Origin: Lachnospiraceae bacterium | GTDB lineage: Bacteria; Bacillota; Clostridia; Lachnospirales; Lachnospiraceae | Reading direction: 5' to 3' | DNA: 64,000 bases | NCBI GenBank assembly: GCA_029067085.1 | Contig: JAIEFE010000013.1 | Span: 186,001 to 250,000 of the forward strand | Part shown: positions 62,852-64,000 of the stretch, piece by piece | How positions within the stretch are numbered: the first letter of the stretch is position 1 | How the letters are laid out: each line of letters opens with the position of its first letter | The notes under the pieces: model-generated | What the model was told of the DNA's origin: nothing | Databases searched by the model: none | What the model saw: the letters and a program-made list of their open reading frames with translations, nothing else | Position numbers and translations under genes: made by a program

Positions 62852-64000
62852 AACAGGAAAATGAGAAAGTGAAGCAGAGTGCGGCGCAGGTCTGGGATAA
62901 TAATCGTTTTTTAATAAAGCTCTGTATGACGGCTTCGCCTGCATATGTGATCTTAGCGGTATTGGAATCTGTGCGAAATCAGGTCTCCATCTTCTTTGAG
63001 CATACCTATGGAATTGGTTATGTACTCGAAGCGGCAGAATTTCATTATCCGTTCCGAAAAGTAGCAATATTTCTTCTGATCCTGGCCGGCATCATTACGC
63101 TCGAAATGGCATTTTCGGCGTTCGTGTGGGATTATCTGATGGAGAAGGAGCGTCCCAAGATACGAGAGAAGATAAAGCTTCTGTTCTATGAAAAAGCGAA
63201 AGAGCTGGATCTGGAGTGTTATGACAATCCGGAATACTATAATCAGCTTGTTCTGGTACTTGCTGAAGTAGATAAGCAGATTGACAGATGTGTCACATTT
63301 TTGCAGAATACAGCGTCCGGGATTGCGGTTTTTATTTCCACCGGAATTTATTTCTTTGTGAAGGATAAAGCATCTATCCCGTTTGCAGTGGTGTCCTTTA
63401 TCATGGCGTTTGCTTTTAATCAACTATATAACAAACTGACATTTCAGATCAGAATGGAGCGAAATCCTCATGAGAGAAAGCGGGAGTATGTGAAAAGAGT
63501 ATTTTACCTGAGCGATTATGCAAAGGAACTCAGATTGAATCCAAAGGTTTCAGACGTATTATTCGACCGCTTCAAGGAGGCCAACGAAGAAGTCTATCAG
63601 GTAGAAAAGAAACATGCGAACCGCAGATTTTTCTTAAGTTTTATGAGAAGGTATGTAAGCAACAACTTTTTTGCGGATGTGCTTTATATCTCTTATCTGG
63701 TGTTTCAGGCGACTGTTCGGAAGGCTTTGTCATTCAGCAGCGTAGCGATTTTGTATAATTCTTTTGGACGGCTGAAACGCGGCATGAGTATTTTTACGGA
63801 TGTTTATCCCTATGCCTGTGAGACGAGCCTGTATGTTCAAAAAATGCGGGATTTCCTTGCATTTGAACCAAAGATCACTTCGGAAACAGGTCTGCTTCCG
63901 GCTGAGGGGGCAAAGGATATAGAGCTGCAGGGAGTTTCTTTTGCGTATCGTAAAGAAGACGGTAATCTTTTGAAGGATATTTCCCTGCATATCAAACCCG
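62848..64000 (+). CDS. ABC exporter half-transporter, second subunit (3' end outside window)
   Basis: The frame opens with GTG at 62848, overlapping the previous stop by four bases (GTGA), with GGGGAGGAGGTGG upstream. 384 residues are visible and the frame runs off the right edge. The membrane domain resembles that of the first subunit (ECYDNPEYYNQLVL, YVKRVFYLSDYAKELRL, matching CYEDPEFYNRYTM and YVNRVMYLPDYAKEMRI). The ATPase domain starts at about residue 355 (IELQGVSFAYRKEDGNLLKDIS). Walker motifs lie beyond the window. Confidence 0.88.
   Translation, partial: MKQENEKVKQSAAQVWDNNRFLIKLCMTASPAYVILAVLESVRNQVSIFFEHTYGIGYVLEAAEFHYPFRKVAIFLLILAGIITLEMAFSAFVWDYLMEKERPKIREKIKLLFYEKAKELDLECYDNPEYYNQLVLVLAEVDKQIDRCVTFLQNTASGIAVFISTGIYFFVKDKASIPFAVVSFIMAFAFNQLYNKLTFQIRMERNPHERKREYVKRVFYLSDYAKELRLNPKVSDVLFDRFKEANEEVYQVEKKHANRRFFLSFMRRYVSNNFFADVLYISYLVFQATVRKALSFSSVAILYNSFGRLKRGMSIFTDVYPYACETSLYVQKMRDFLAFEPKITSETGLLPAEGAKDIELQGVSFAYRKEDGNLLKDISLHIKP

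Overview
The window looks like the chromosome of an anaerobic, probably spore-forming and chemotactic Clostridia member, most likely Lachnospiraceae. The evidence is the gene content and order: an rplU-prp-rpmA-obgE ribosomal block, an obgE-yhbY-nadD-yqeK-rsfS block, a TIGR03960/TIGR03936 radical-SAM pair next to RNase G, a YlbJ-like sporulation membrane protein, a DUF896 gene, a short MetH and a hisZ-hisG operon. Genes are dense and mostly on the + strand. No rRNA, tRNA, CRISPR array, insertion sequence or prophage was seen, and no gene-free stretch exceeds 300 bases.

Layout. 1-4.6 kb: an FAD-dependent dehydrogenase cut by the left edge, then proline biosynthesis (proB, proA) with a DUF896 gene and 5-formyl-THF cyclo-ligase between them. 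4.8-9.9 kb: a chemoreceptor, a lipoprotein and B12-dependent methionine synthase. 10-19.9 kb: branched-chain amino acid genes ilvB, two separate ilvN paralogues, ilvC, then leuC and leuD, interrupted by a two-component system. 19.9-28.2 kb: a diguanylate cyclase, a putatively SOS-controlled orphan gene, a second type IIA topoisomerase gene pair, rsmD, coaD and a coiled-coil protein. 28.3-37.7 kb: cell-wall amidase, YlbJ-like protein, HAD phosphatase, YgiQ radical-SAM protein, a dehydrogenase, three orphan genes, a pseudouridine synthase and recU. 37.7-43.9 kb: a his operon (hisZ, hisG, a SIMPL protein, hisD, hisB, hisIE) with its own promoter and terminator; hisC, hisH, hisA and hisF are not in the window. 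44-58.3 kb: radical-SAM proteins, a GatB/YqeY protein, a type III toxin-antitoxin module, a membrane-tethered MerR regulator with YbjQ, RNase G, NUDIX, lspA, a second chemoreceptor, the ribosomal block and the nadD block. 58.3-64 kb: two small membrane proteins, the divergent lexA/yneA SOS pair with three LexA boxes, and a heterodimeric ABC exporter cut by the right edge.

Most notable: (i) at about 46.99-47.69 kb a complete type III (TenpN-like) toxin-antitoxin layout, with promoter, leader hairpin, two 47-48 nt RNA repeats, terminator and an AT-rich toxin gene, placed just after a frameshifted duplicate tail of the TIGR03960 gene; (ii) a roughly 122-nt intergenic element present twice (upstream of the topoisomerase B gene and of RNase G), with several compensatory base-pair changes between copies, which points to a conserved folded RNA; (iii) other strongly folded spacers, especially obgE-yhbY; (iv) a probably leaderless orphan gene with a LexA-like box over its promoter; (v) a HisIE protein carrying a HisF-like barrel that has apparently lost its catalytic aspartates.

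All assignments come from reading the sequence and from memory of protein families; no database search or folding program was run.
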